63,088 bases of DNA. Origin: Bradyrhizobium sp. ARR65 (GTDB taxonomy: Bacteria > Pseudomonadota > Alphaproteobacteria > Rhizobiales > Xanthobacteraceae). The translations under genes were made by a program, and so were the position numbers. The notes under the pieces were generated by a model. It had not been told where the DNA came from. It worked only from the letters and a program-made list of their open reading frames with translations, and did not search any database. The first letter of the stretch is position 1, and each line of letters begins with the position of its first letter. The stretch covers positions 1 to 63,088 of the forward strand of contig NZ_AWZU01000048.1 of assembly GCF_000472385.1 (NCBI RefSeq), in the 5' to 3' direction. Below, piece by piece: positions 1-8,630 of this stretch.

Positions 1-47
1 AAGCCCGGCCATGACGCAAGCGGATGCGGTGGGGGAGCGCTTAGCGA

Positions 48-632
48 ATGTCCATCGCCGACAAACTGGTGTTGCAGCGGCAGCGTCATTTGAAATGGCG
101 GGCGCTGGACCGGCTCGAACTGGTGCTGATGATCCTGTGCGGCGTGCTCTGCTTCGGCTTTTCGCTGTCGGTCACCGCCGACATCATCACGCGAACGAGC
201 GGCCATCCCTGGCTGTGGCTGCAGGAAGTCACCTCGACGCTTTTCATTTACGCGATCTTCATCGGCGCCGCGGTGGCCACGCGACGCAACGATCATCTCT
301 ACCTCACCGCGATTTCCGAGGCGATGCATGGCACGCCGCGTCTGATCGTCGAGATTGCGATCCGCATCGCCGTGCTCGGCGTCGCGGCCTGCCTGGTCTG
401 GTATGGCTATCTCAACTACCTCCGCGGCTTCGGCAGCTTTCGCTTGCCGTCGGGTACACCGATCGCCTCGCTTTATGCGGTGATTCCGATCTCAGGCCTG
501 TTGATCGCGCTGTTCACGGTCGAGCAGCTCGTCAACGGCATCATCAACGGTTTCGACCATCCGGAGCCCGCGGACGACGGCGCTAGCGCGTCGCCGATCG
601 AGGCCGGCATTCGTCGGAGATCGGGCCCGTGA
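48..632 (+). CDS. TRAP transporter small permease (DctQ family)
   Basis: A 194-residue membrane protein with about four hydrophobic segments, matching the length and layout of DctQ subunits. It would pair with the next gene in the inner membrane to import an organic acid, using a periplasmic DctP binding protein. The start at 48 is favoured by a GGGGAG stretch at about 32-37. Its TGA overlaps the GTG start of the large permease, which implies translational coupling. No DctP gene is visible; it may lie upstream, outside the window. The substrate cannot be read from the sequence. Confidence 0.88.
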   Translation: MSIADKLVLQRQRHLKWRALDRLELVLMILCGVLCFGFSLSVTADIITRTSGHPWLWLQEVTSTLFIYAIFIGAAVATRRNDHLYLTAISEAMHGTPRLIVEIAIRIAVLGVAACLVWYGYLNYLRGFGSFRLPSGTPIASLYAVIPISGLLIALFTVEQLVNGIINGFDHPEPADDGASASPIEAGIRRRSGP

Positions 633-1969
633 GCGCGCCTGGCATCCTGGCGCTGATGTCGTTCTGCTTCCTGTTCTTCGGCTATCTCGGCGTGCCCGTA
701 CCGTTCTCGCTGATGGCCGGCGTATTCGTCGGAGCCGCCTTGGCGGACGTGTCGCTCGCCGCAATCATCCAGAAGATCTTTGACGGCGTGGATTCCGAGG
801 CCTTGCTCGCGATTCCCTTCTTCTTGCTGGTCGGCGAGCTCATGAGCTCGGCCAATGTGGTGGTAAGGATCGCCAACCTGTCGGTCTCGCTGGTCGGCCA
901 TATCAGAGGTGGGCTGTCGCAGGTCGTTGTCGTCTTCAGCATGTTCTTCTCGGAAATGTCGGGATCGACCACCGCCGATGTCGCGGTGATGAGCCGGGCA
1001 CTCGGCGGCCCGATGCGGCGCGAGGGCTACGAGTCTGCCTTCATCGCCGCGATCATCGCCTCCGCGTCCACGATCGCGGCGCTGGTGCCGCCCAGCATCA
1101 CCGCGGTGGTCTATGGCGCGGTCGGTAATGTCTCCATCGCCGGCCTGTTCATGGCGGGGGTCGTGCCCGGCTTCATGATCGGCTTCGGGCTGATGATCTA
1201 TTGCTATTTCTTCGGCCCCTCGGGCCTGCGCAAGCCGCGCGCCACCTTCAAGCAGGTGGCTTTCGCAACAGCGGACGCCGCGCTGCCGCTGATGATTCCG
1301 GTGATCCTTCTCGGCGGCATCCTGACCGGCTGGTTCACGCCCACCGAAGCTGGCGTGGTCGCGGTGGTCTGGATCATTCTGGTCGTGATCCCCGCGCTCA
1401 ACCGGGGGCATCTGAAGAAGATCCCTTACGACTTTTGCCTCGCCGGGCTGATCTTCTCGCTGCCGCTGATCACGATCGGGGCGGCCAACGCCTTCGGCTG
1501 GATGCTGGCTTACCTGCGCGGTGCCATGGTGATTGCCGACTGGATCACCTCAATGGCCGGCAATGATCCGCATTACATCATGCTGCTGATGGTGGCGTTG
1601 TTCACGGTTGTCGGCGACTTCATCGAGCCGGTGCCGACCATCATCATCTTCATGCCGCTGGTGAATGCGTTGACCCAGGCCGGCGACATCAATGGCGTGC
1701 ATATGGGCGTGGTGCTGATCGCAACGCTCGCCTTCGGTCTGATCACGCCGCCTTATGGTCTGGTGCTGTTGATGGCCTCGAAATTCGTCGGCATCAGCTT
1801 CGGCAAGGCGCTGCGTGCCGCATTGCCGATCTATGTGGTATTCCTGGCAACGATCACCTTCACGATCTATTACCCGAACGTGGTGCTCTGGCTGCCCAAG
1901 CATGTGATCCCGGAATCGGTAGGCTGCTTCAAATCGCCGGCGGGAGCGGGGTATATCTGCCCGAATTGA
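629..1969 (+). CDS. TRAP transporter large permease (DctM family)
   Basis: A 446-residue, very hydrophobic protein with about 12 membrane segments, the size of a DctM transport subunit. It uses a GTG start overlapping the stop of dctQ by four bases. The N-terminal part contains the conserved run around FFLLVGELMSSANVVVRI, and a second symmetric half carries FTPTEAGVVAVVW, a typical DctM motif. It forms the sodium-coupled translocation channel with the small subunit. Family assignment is firm; the substrate (C4-dicarboxylate, aromatic or other carboxylate) is unknown. Confidence 0.92.
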   Translation: MSAPGILALMSFCFLFFGYLGVPVPFSLMAGVFVGAALADVSLAAIIQKIFDGVDSEALLAIPFFLLVGELMSSANVVVRIANLSVSLVGHIRGGLSQVVVVFSMFFSEMSGSTTADVAVMSRALGGPMRREGYESAFIAAIIASASTIAALVPPSITAVVYGAVGNVSIAGLFMAGVVPGFMIGFGLMIYCYFFGPSGLRKPRATFKQVAFATADAALPLMIPVILLGGILTGWFTPTEAGVVAVVWIILVVIPALNRGHLKKIPYDFCLAGLIFSLPLITIGAANAFGWMLAYLRGAMVIADWITSMAGNDPHYIMLLMVALFTVVGDFIEPVPTIIIFMPLVNALTQAGDINGVHMGVVLIATLAFGLITPPYGLVLLMASKFVGISFGKALRAALPIYVVFLATITFTIYYPNVVLWLPKHVIPESVGCFKSPAGAGYICPN

Positions 1970-1983
1970 CATGGATGATGTTG

Positions 1984-2027
1984 GTCATGCCCCGCCACCG
2001 GGTCGGCGCGAAGCGCCGCCCGATGAC
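1984..2027. repeat. Short palindromic intergenic repeat
   Basis: An inverted repeat with outer arms GTCAT/ATGAC and an inner GC-rich hairpin CGGCGC-GAA-GCGCCG. It lies in the 272-base gap after the TRAP operon. Similar elements recur across the window, the pattern of REP-like elements in bradyrhizobia. It may also form a transcript-end hairpin, but no T-run follows. Confidence 0.5.
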
Positions 2028-2159
2028 AGGCTCCGGCGGGCCATCCAGTAACCACAGGCAGCTCGGCCAATTTGCAGCGCCGCGGGGTACTGGATCATCC
2101 GCTTGCGCGGATGATGACGGCCACCACAATGGAGGCGGGGGCGGGCACGAGCCGCCGTT

Positions 2160-2237
2160 CTGCGAGCGAAGCGAAGCAATCCAGAGCCGTAAGAGACTCT
2201 AGATTACTTCATTCGCCTCGCTCCTAGGAATGACGGC
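2160..2237. repeat. Palindromic intergenic repeat (GAAGCAATCCAGA family)
   Basis: One arm reads GCGAAGCGAAGCAATCCAGAG and the other, inverted, CTCTAGATTACTTCATTCGC, ending in GGAATGACGG. It sits between the TRAP operon and the convergent crotonase gene. Related single-arm copies occur at about 42641, 47294 and 60738. Confidence 0.5.
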
Positions 2238-2241
2238 GGTG

Positions 2242-3042
2242 CTACTTCCCCCTACTCAGGAACTTCTTGACCGCGAGGCGAAAGTCTTCGGTTTGCATGC
2301 AGTTGATGATCGCGTCGCGCTCGGCGTCGAGCTGCTGTTCGATCGGCGTCATGGGCGAGCGATAGATCAACGCTTTGGTCGCAGCCGACCCTGCCGGCGC
2401 GTTTTGCGCCAGGCGCAGCGCCAGTTCGCGGGTTGCCGCTTTCAGTTCGGTCGCGGGAACGACCTTTGCGACCAGCCCCCACTCGAAAGCCTGTTGCGCG
2501 GTAAAACTGTCTTCTGCGAGAAAGATCTGCAGCGCGCGGCGGATGCCGACGCTGGCGACCACGCCGACCGTGCCGCCGCCGTCCGGTGATACGCCGATCT
2601 TCCCATAGGCAGGCGTGAAGCGGGCATCATCGGCAGCAATGCAGAGATCGGCAACGAAGGCGAGCGACAATCCCGCACCCGCTGCCGACCCATGGACGCT
2701 CGAGAGCACGATCTTCGGCATCCGCCGCAGGCTGGTGATGAAGGCGTGATAATGCGCCAGCATCTCGCCGACGACGGGCGCGATATTGTCCGCGGCGGCC
2801 GCAGCGCCGATGGTCTGCAAATCGCCGCCGGCGCAGAAGGCGCGGCCTTCGCCCTGGATCACCAGCACCTTGATATCGTCGGATGCCTCGACATGGGCGC
2901 CCAACTGTTCGAGCTTCCTGGCGATCGACCGATCGATCGAATTGAAGGCCGCGGGGCGGTTGAGGGTGATGGTGGCGATCGCACCGTCGATGCTCAGCAG
3001 TGCGGGATCATCGGGCAGGGACGCGGGGGCTGGTGTCGGCAT
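2242..3042 (-). CDS. Enoyl-CoA hydratase/isomerase family protein, PaaG-like
   Basis: A 266-residue crotonase-fold enzyme. I chose the ATG at 3042 because upstream residues in the open frame do not resemble the family and the typical N-terminus follows. Motifs seen: oxyanion-hole stretch AFCAGGDL near residue 70, second oxyanion glycine in HGSAAGAG, and PDGGGT near residue 140. The Asp in the last motif sits where hydratases usually have Glu; Asp is typical of isomerases such as PaaG (1,2-epoxyphenylacetyl-CoA isomerase). An isomerase role is therefore more likely than hydration, though the substrate is uncertain. It is not adjacent to the paa genes at 44-50 kb. Confidence 0.82.
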   Translation of the reverse strand: MPTPAPASLPDDPALLSIDGAIATITLNRPAAFNSIDRSIARKLEQLGAHVEASDDIKVLVIQGEGRAFCAGGDLQTIGAAAAADNIAPVVGEMLAHYHAFITSLRRMPKIVLSSVHGSAAGAGLSLAFVADLCIAADDARFTPAYGKIGVSPDGGGTVGVVASVGIRRALQIFLAEDSFTAQQAFEWGLVAKVVPATELKAATRELALRLAQNAPAGSAATKALIYRSPMTPIEQQLDAERDAIINCMQTEDFRLAVKKFLSRGK

Positions 3043-3292
3043 GGTGAAATCCCGGCATGAGATTGTGCCGCAAATAGATCGCAGAAGGCGCGGGGTGACA
3101 ATCCCCACCAGTCCCGCCGATGGGTTTCCGCCAGCAAGCGCTCTTGCGCCCGCCGGAATTATGGGGCCAAATGGTGCCATCGTCGTTCGGGACGGACACG
3201 AGCGCCGCTCTGTCGGACGAGGATAACCAGCCAAAATCGGTGAGAGGATACGACATGGGTAATTCCTGTGCCCTAGCAGTTGGGCTGTCCCG

Positions 3293-4513
3293 ATGACACA
3301 AGGACCGGTTCTGATCGTGGGCGCGGGGCATGCGGGCTTTCAGGTTGCAGCCTCCCTGCGCCAGCTCGGTTTCGCCGAGCCCGTCTTTCTGATCAACGAC
3401 GAAGCGCATCTGCCTTATCAGCGGCCGCCTTTGTCCAAGGCCTATATCAAGGGCTCCGCCGGCCCGGACAGCCTGTTCTTCCGGCCGGAGAAATTCTATG
3501 CCGACCAGAAGATCGCGCTGGTCTCCGATCGTGCCGTCGCGATCGACCGCGCCGCGCGCAAGCTGAAGCTTGCCTCAGGCCGCTCGCTCGATTACGGGCA
3601 CTTGGTGCTGGCGACCGGCGCGCGCAACCGCTTGCTCGATCTGCCCAACGCCAGCCTGCCTGACGTGAAGTATTTGCGCATCCTCGACGAAAGCGAGGCG
3701 TTGCGCACCTGCCTTCCCTCGCATCAGCGCGTCGTGATTATTGGGGCGGGATTCATCGGGCTGGAATTTGCCGCGACCGCACGCATCAAGGGGCTCGAAG
3801 TCGACGTGATCGAGCTGGGCAGCCGCGTGATGGCGCGCGCGGTGACTGCGGAAGTCTCGGATTATTTCCAGGAGCGCCATCGCGCGGCCGGTATCCGCAT
3901 CCATCTCGGCGTGCAGGCGACAAGCATCGAGGCCGCGAATGGCAAGGTCACGGGCGTCAGCCTCAGCGACGGCCGCCATCTGCCGGCGGACCTTGTGGTC
4001 GTCGGCGTCGGCGTGCTGCCGAACGTCGAACTTGCAGCGGAAGCCGGCCTGCCGGTGGCGTCCGGCATCATCGTCAACCAGCATCTGCTGACTGCCGATC
4101 CCAATGTCTCGGCAATTGGAGATTGTGCTTTGTTCGCAAGCCCGCGCTTCGGCGGCTCATTGCGGCTGGAGTCGGTGCAGAATGCCACCGATCACGCCCG
4201 TTGCGTGGCAGCGCGGCTCACCGGCGATGACAAGCCTTACGACGGCCAGCCCTGGTTCTGGAGCGACCAGGGCGAAGACAAGCTGCAGATCGCAGGCCTC
4301 ACGACCGGTTACGATCGCGTGGTTCTGCGCGGCGAGCCTGCGCAAAAAGCGTTCTCGGCGTTTTGCTACAAGGGCGACAAGCTCCTCGGCATCGAGTCCA
4401 TCAACCGCGCCGGCGACCACATGTTCGGTCGGCGGTTGCTCGGAATGGACCGTTCGATTGCGCCCGAGCAGGCGGCGGATCAAGGTTTTGATCTAAAAAA
4501 GGCGCTGGCCTAG
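3293..4513 (+). CDS. FAD-dependent NAD(P)H oxidoreductase, ferredoxin reductase type
   Basis: A 406-residue flavoprotein of the rhodocoxin/putidaredoxin reductase group. It has an N-terminal FAD dinucleotide fold (GAGHAGFQVAASLRQLG from about residue 9), a central NAD(P)H fold (GAGFIGLEFAATARIKG), a second FAD motif (SAIGDCALF) and a C-terminal reductase domain. Such proteins pass electrons from NADH to a ferredoxin, often for a cytochrome P450. Two P450 genes (16.3 and 55.9 kb) and a small ferredoxin (57.2 kb) lie in the window, but none is adjacent. Partnership is inference. Confidence 0.88.
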   Translation: MTQGPVLIVGAGHAGFQVAASLRQLGFAEPVFLINDEAHLPYQRPPLSKAYIKGSAGPDSLFFRPEKFYADQKIALVSDRAVAIDRAARKLKLASGRSLDYGHLVLATGARNRLLDLPNASLPDVKYLRILDESEALRTCLPSHQRVVIIGAGFIGLEFAATARIKGLEVDVIELGSRVMARAVTAEVSDYFQERHRAAGIRIHLGVQATSIEAANGKVTGVSLSDGRHLPADLVVVGVGVLPNVELAAEAGLPVASGIIVNQHLLTADPNVSAIGDCALFASPRFGGSLRLESVQNATDHARCVAARLTGDDKPYDGQPWFWSDQGEDKLQIAGLTTGYDRVVLRGEPAQKAFSAFCYKGDKLLGIESINRAGDHMFGRRLLGMDRSIAPEQAADQGFDLKKALA

Positions 4514-4530
4514 CCGGTTGAGAAGATCGT

Positions 4531-4560
4531 AGGGTGGGTTGAGCGAAGCGAAACCCCATC
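4531..4560. repeat. Hairpin repeat (GGGTTGAGCGAAGCGAAACCC family)
   Basis: A small inverted repeat, GGGTT-GAGCGAAGCG-AAACCC, in the gap between two convergent genes. A near-identical copy occurs at 15987-16016. No T-run follows, so a terminator role is only possible. Confidence 0.5.
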
Positions 4561-4678
4561 AGCTTGAGGGACGACCGCCCTTCCGCCAAGCCCGCAGCAA
4601 GCCGCTCGCGAGCGCGCCTCCACACAGCGCCGTAGCGCGCGAGCGGCTTGCTATCTGGCGGCCGGCCCGTTACCCCAT

Positions 4679-5605
4679 CTACAAATCGGGGTCGTCGGGA
4701 GCGAGCGCCTCACTCACTTCCCCCGCGTCCGGCATCGACGGCGCTGCGCCCATTCGTTGCACGCAGACCGAGGCGGCTGCGTTCGCGTAAACAAGGGCAT
4801 CGTGGAGCGTGGCCTCAGTCGCGAGCTGCGCGGCCAACGCACCGACAAAGCAATCGCCTGCGCCGGTGGTATCGACCGCCTTCACCTTGCGTCCGGCAAT
4901 CACATGGTGCTCGCCACCCGCGAGCGCCACCACGCCGCGGCTGCCGAGGGTCACGCAGATGATCCTGGCGCGACCTGTTTCGAGTGTCCTGGCCGCATCG
5001 ATGATATGCGCGATCTCGTCATCCTCGCGCAGCTTGATGTTCGCAAGCAAACCAAGCTCGGTTTCGTTGAGCACGAGGATGTCGACCAGGTCAAGCAGCT
5101 CCCAATCGCAAGCGCGTGCCGGCGCCGGATTGAGGATGGTGAGCGCACCCGCGACGCGCGCCTTGCGGAAAAAGGCCTTGATCGCCGGCAGCGGAATCTC
5201 GAACTGGCTGACCGCGACATCGCCCTCGGCCAGCGCTGCCTGGGCAACGTCTTCGGGACTGACCATGCCGTTGGCGCCCGGTATCACGACGATGGTGTTG
5301 TCGGCATTGGCGAGCGTGATGATCGCCGTCCCGGTGTGCAGCCCCGTCTGCGCAATCAGGCTCACATCAACGTCTTGGGCCTGAAGAAAGCCCCTCAGCT
5401 CCGCACCAAAGGCATCGTCGCCAAGCCGGCCGATCAGCGTCGTCTTTGCACCGAGCTTGGCGGCGGCGACCGCCTGATTGGCGCCCTTGCCGCCGGGGAA
5501 ATACAGCACCGCGCTCCCCGCAACCGTTTCGCCGACCTGCGGGTGGCGCTCTGCCGTCGCCACCACATCCATGTTGATGCTACCGGCGACGAAGACGCGT
5601 CCCAT
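4679..5605 (-). CDS. rbsK: Ribokinase (PfkB family)
   Basis: A 308-residue PfkB-family sugar kinase. The N-terminus has the substrate-binding GSINMD and the GGKGANQAVAAAKLG signature; the C-terminus has DTTGAGDCFVGAL, which carries the catalytic Asp and anion hole. Length and both signatures match ribokinase, which makes ribose 5-phosphate from ribose and ATP. It lies 17 bases downstream of a second PfkB kinase on the same strand, so the two are probably co-transcribed. There is no ribose transporter or nucleoside hydrolase beside it, so another sugar or nucleoside is possible. Confidence 0.82.
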   Translation of the reverse strand: MGRVFVAGSINMDVVATAERHPQVGETVAGSAVLYFPGGKGANQAVAAAKLGAKTTLIGRLGDDAFGAELRGFLQAQDVDVSLIAQTGLHTGTAIITLANADNTIVVIPGANGMVSPEDVAQAALAEGDVAVSQFEIPLPAIKAFFRKARVAGALTILNPAPARACDWELLDLVDILVLNETELGLLANIKLREDDEIAHIIDAARTLETGRARIICVTLGSRGVVALAGGEHHVIAGRKVKAVDTTGAGDCFVGALAAQLATEATLHDALVYANAAASVCVQRMGAAPSMPDAGEVSEALAPDDPDL

Positions 5606-5622
5606 GTGCTGATTCCAATAGG

Positions 5623-6516
5623 CTAAACCCGAACCTCGAATTCCTGCCGCACCTGCCCGATATCCGCAAGTGTCGGCAGGCCCGCCTCATTGCCGAGGCG
5701 CTGAATCTTGTAGGTGGACGCTGCGCGGGCGAAGTCGAAATGATCCTGCCAGCTTTTGCCGGGATTGGCGAGATAGGAGTAGACATAGGCGCCGTGAAAG
5801 ACGTCGCCCGCGCCGTTGGTGTCGATGACGCGCTCGCGCGGGATCGGCAGTGCCGGCATGGCCTGGACTGCGCCGGTCTCGTCGTACCAGAGCAGGCCTT
5901 TCTCTCCCATGGTGACCCCGCCGACCCGGACGCCGCGGCTTTTCAGGTAATCGAGCATCTTCTCCGGCGTCAGGTCCATCTGCTCGCATAGCCGCTCGGC
6001 GACGATGGCGACATCGATGAACTGCAGGAGTTCATGGGTGTTGGTGCGCAAGCCGCCGCCGTCAAGTGAGGTCAGAATGCCGGCCTCGCGGCACAGCTTG
6101 GCATAATGGATCGCGGCATCCGGCTGGTGACCGTCGATATGCAGCGCGCGACAATTGCCGAGATTGAGATGCGGAAAGGGGTGGATGTGCTTGTCGTCGC
6201 GGCAGCGCACGATGGCGCGCTTGCCGTCTTTCGGCATGATGAAGGACAGCGAAGAGGAGTTGACCTTGCGCCCGTGCAAGGAAATTCCGTATTTCGCGCA
6301 CATGTCCTGAAACATCCGCCCCAGCCAGTCATTGGCGACGGTCGCGATCAGGTCGGGCACGATGCCGAGCTTGGCGCAGCAGAAGGCGGCAGTGACCGCG
6401 TTGCCGCCGAACGAGACCGCGTAGGCTTCCGCGACGTGCTTCTCATCGCCGGTCGGCAAGTGGTCGGTGATGAAGGTGACGTCGATATAGGTTTGTCCGA
6501 TAAAGAGGGCCTGCAT
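5623..6516 (-). CDS. PfkB-family carbohydrate kinase, specificity unknown
   Basis: A 297-residue kinase. It shows GGNAVTAAFCCAKLG near residue 37 (PfkB signature 1) and DTNGAGDVFHGAYVY near residue 234 (signature 2 with the catalytic Asp). It is divergent from the ribokinase beside it and closer in style to the broad sulfofructose-kinase/ketohexokinase-like branch. It is the first gene of a two-gene minus-strand unit with rbsK. The 240-base divergent region upstream holds a possible operator at about 6584-6596. Sugar specificity cannot be called. Confidence 0.8.
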   Translation of the reverse strand: MQALFIGQTYIDVTFITDHLPTGDEKHVAEAYAVSFGGNAVTAAFCCAKLGIVPDLIATVANDWLGRMFQDMCAKYGISLHGRKVNSSSLSFIMPKDGKRAIVRCRDDKHIHPFPHLNLGNCRALHIDGHQPDAAIHYAKLCREAGILTSLDGGGLRTNTHELLQFIDVAIVAERLCEQMDLTPEKMLDYLKSRGVRVGGVTMGEKGLLWYDETGAVQAMPALPIPRERVIDTNGAGDVFHGAYVYSYLANPGKSWQDHFDFARAASTYKIQRLGNEAGLPTLADIGQVRQEFEVRV

Positions 6517-6583
6517 TTGGCTTATCCGTCATGCGCTGATGGGTGGTCCCGGCCGACGCCCGAGATTAGCACTGCAAATATAC

Positions 6584-6596
6584 TTCAAACGTTGAA
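6584..6596. promoter_or_regulatory. Candidate operator palindrome between divergent genes
   Basis: TTCAA-ACG-TTGAA forms a perfect 5-base inverted repeat, flanked by AATA and TATT that extend the symmetry imperfectly. It lies in the AT-rich part of the divergent region between the PfkB kinase (minus) and the VOC gene (plus). A regulator cannot be named. Confidence 0.3.
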
Positions 6597-6728
6597 ATTA
6601 TTCGCAATTGTGCCGTCTCGATCGCTTGAGGTCAGGACCATCCCCGGGCATCGTCGGCTTGCCGAGCAGCCCGTCAACGGGCCGCCGGCTGAGCCGGGTT
6701 CCGGACGCGCGCTTACAGGGAGGGATCA

Positions 6729-6764
6729 ATGACCGTCTACTTCCACGTGGGATTTTGGCCGTGA
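6729..6764 (+). CDS. 11-codon leader ORF overlapping the VOC gene start
   Basis: ATG at 6729 reads MTVYFHVGFWP and ends at the TGA at 6762-6764. A good ribosome-binding stretch (AGGGAGGG, about 6718-6725) sits just upstream. The TGA overlaps the GTG start of the VOC gene (GTGA at 6761-6764). This is the geometry of a translationally coupled leader peptide. Four of eleven residues are aromatic, which is unusual. It could equally be a chance ORF; the overlap and the Shine-Dalgarno support it. Confidence 0.4.
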   Translation: MTVYFHVGFWP

Positions 6765-7606
6765 TCACCGCTCTCGACCACATCGTCGTCCTGCTCGAAG
6801 ATGTCAAGGCAGGGACGGCGGCCTACGAAGTGCTGCTCGGTCGCGCGCCGTCGTGGCAAAACAGTGGCGACGGCGCCGATCGCGTGCTGTTCACGCTCGA
6901 CAATATGAGCCTGGAATTGATGGCGCCGCACGGCTCCAGCGCCGAGGCCGACCGCATCCGCAGCGTGATCAAGGCTTCGGGCGAGGGCCTCGCCAGCATC
7001 TGTTTCCGTACCCCCGATATCGCCAAGATGCATCGCAGGCTCGAGCGCGTCGCGCTCAAGCCGGAGCCGATCGCGGAGCTTGAAAACCGCGACTCAGTCT
7101 CGGGCGCGACCTTGCGCTGGAGGCGCACCCGTGCCGCGACCGATCTGACCCGCGGCGTGCGGATGTTCTTTCTTGAGCTTGCGGGCGAGCGTCCCCGCTC
7201 GGTCGCTACGGTGCCGACGCCCGTGCTCGGGCTCGACCACGTCGTGATCGCGACCGAGGAGTCCGAGCGGGCGGCCGCGCTCTATGGCGCGCGGCTTGGG
7301 CTCGACATGGCGCTCGACCTCACGCATGCGGACTGGGGCCAGTTGATGTTCTTCCGCTGCGGCGATCTCATCGTCGAACTCGTGCGCCGCCCGGGGACAA
7401 GCGGCGATCGGCTGCACGATAAATTGTGGGGATTGAGCTGGCGCGTCGCTGATATCGAGGCCGTGCGGGAACGACTGGTGGCTTGCGGCATCGAGGTCTC
7501 GGAGGTGCGCGACGGCCGCAAGCCGGGCACGCGGGTGATGAACGTGCGCTCAGGCACTCGCGGCATCAATACGCTGTTCCTGGAACGAACGCCGCCGGAG
7601 CCGTGA
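6761..7606 (+). CDS. VOC family protein (two glyoxalase-like domains)
   Basis: About 281 residues with two tandem vicinal-oxygen-chelate modules. The first begins TALDHIVVLLEDVKAG at residue 2 and the second LGLDHVVIATEESERAA near residue 155. The LDHV/LDHI starts supply the usual metal-ligand His positions. I chose the GTG at 6761 because homology-like sequence begins immediately after it and it overlaps the stop of a leader ORF with a good RBS; a longer frame back to 6608 looks non-coding. The glyoxalase-like family covers dioxygenases, epimerases and resistance proteins, so no reaction is assigned. Confidence 0.75.
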   Translation: MITALDHIVVLLEDVKAGTAAYEVLLGRAPSWQNSGDGADRVLFTLDNMSLELMAPHGSSAEADRIRSVIKASGEGLASICFRTPDIAKMHRRLERVALKPEPIAELENRDSVSGATLRWRRTRAATDLTRGVRMFFLELAGERPRSVATVPTPVLGLDHVVIATEESERAAALYGARLGLDMALDLTHADWGQLMFFRCGDLIVELVRRPGTSGDRLHDKLWGLSWRVADIEAVRERLVACGIEVSEVRDGRKPGTRVMNVRSGTRGINTLFLERTPPEP

Positions 7607-7679
7607 GATGCTGCGCGCGACAGGACAAAGGCGGGCGAGCATGCTAAATGCGTCGTGCGAACAGATTTGAGCGACCGTT

Positions 7680-8387
7680 TTGGCCAAGACAAAACGCATC
7701 TTGAAATGGCAGCGCGACCCCGAGGGTATGCGGCTTCGCATTCTCGAGGCCGCCAAGCAGGAGTTCGCCGCGCACGGCCTTGCCGGCGCCCGTGTCGACC
7801 GCATCGCGGCGAAGGCCGGCGCCAACAAGCGCATGCTGTACTACCATGTCGGCAACAAGGAGAACCTTTATCTCGCTGTGCTGGAGGGCGCGTATGAGAA
7901 GATCCGTGCCGAGGAACGCGGGCTTGATCTCGAACATCTTGATCCGCCCGAGGCGATCAAGCGGCTCATCGAGTTCACCTGGAACTATTTTTTGCGCAAT
8001 CCGGAATTCCTTGCGCTGCTCAACACCGAGAATCTGCAGCGGGCGCGGCATCTGAAGCGCTCGACCAAGGTCAAGTCGCTGCACTCGCCCTTTGTCGAGA
8101 TGATCCGCACCGTGGTCACCCGCGGCGTCGAGAGCGGCGATTTCCAGGTCGCGGTCGATCCGGTGCAACTCTACATTTCGATCGCCGCGCTCGCTTTTTT
8201 CTATCTCTCGAACAGCGCGACCTTGAGCGTGATCTTCGGCCGCGACCTGCTGTCCCAGCAGGCCAAGCAGGAGCGGCTCGACCACATGGTCGGCCTCGTG
8301 CTCGCGGCCCTGACTGGAAAATCATTCGCCATTTTCGGCCGGAACAAGCCCGCGAGGCTGCGCGTTCCGCTGCCGCAGACGGTTTGA
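7680..8387 (+). CDS. TetR/AcrR family transcriptional regulator
   Basis: A 235-residue regulator. Residues about 18-65 form the TetR helix-turn-helix (RILEAAKQEFAAHGLAG ... VDRIAAKAGANKRMLYYHVGNKENLY). The C-terminal ligand domain resembles the RutR-like subgroup. The track-length start would be TTG at 7680; an in-frame ATG at 7728 would cut into the first helix, so TTG is preferred. It precedes the ABC/catabolic operon at 8.6 kb on the same strand and may control it, but a 243-base repeat-bearing gap separates them. Confidence 0.82.
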   Translation: MAKTKRILKWQRDPEGMRLRILEAAKQEFAAHGLAGARVDRIAAKAGANKRMLYYHVGNKENLYLAVLEGAYEKIRAEERGLDLEHLDPPEAIKRLIEFTWNYFLRNPEFLALLNTENLQRARHLKRSTKVKSLHSPFVEMIRTVVTRGVESGDFQVAVDPVQLYISIAALAFFYLSNSATLSVIFGRDLLSQQAKQERLDHMVGLVLAALTGKSFAIFGRNKPARLRVPLPQTV

Positions 8388-8427
8388 GCGTCGCGCGGAC
8401 CCGCCCCGCACTTTTTCATTGCCCACC

Positions 8428-8502
8428 GCATTCCGGGATGATGCGAAGCATCGGACCCGGAATCTCGAGATTCCGGGTCCGGTCCTTCGGACTATTCCGA
8501 AG
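8428..8502. repeat. Palindromic repeat (CCCGGAATCTCGAGATTCCGGG family)
   Basis: Contains CATTCCGGG, GATGCGAAGCATC and the strong palindrome CCGGAATCTCGAGATTCCGG. Close copies occur at 51406-51484 and 60877-60932. It lies in the gap between the TetR gene and the ABC operon; the rest of that gap shows no gene. Confidence 0.6.
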
Positions 8503-8630
8503 TGACGGTACACGGAGATGGAGATCGCCCGGTCAGGCCCGCCTAAGACCACCGCGCGCAATTGTCGCTAGACAGTATTTATCCAGCGGGTTAATTTCTT
8601 GCCGAATAGAAAAAAGCCGGGGAGAGACGC

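Noticed and set aside
473..1411. 312-residue minus-strand ORF opposite the TRAP permease
   Set aside because: Rich in His, Arg, Asp and Gln with no domain sense; it is a shadow of the dctM coding frame in GC-rich DNA.
1970..2241. Several 60-78 residue ORFs in the gap after the TRAP operon
   Set aside because: They translate palindromic repeats in different frames and lack an RBS.
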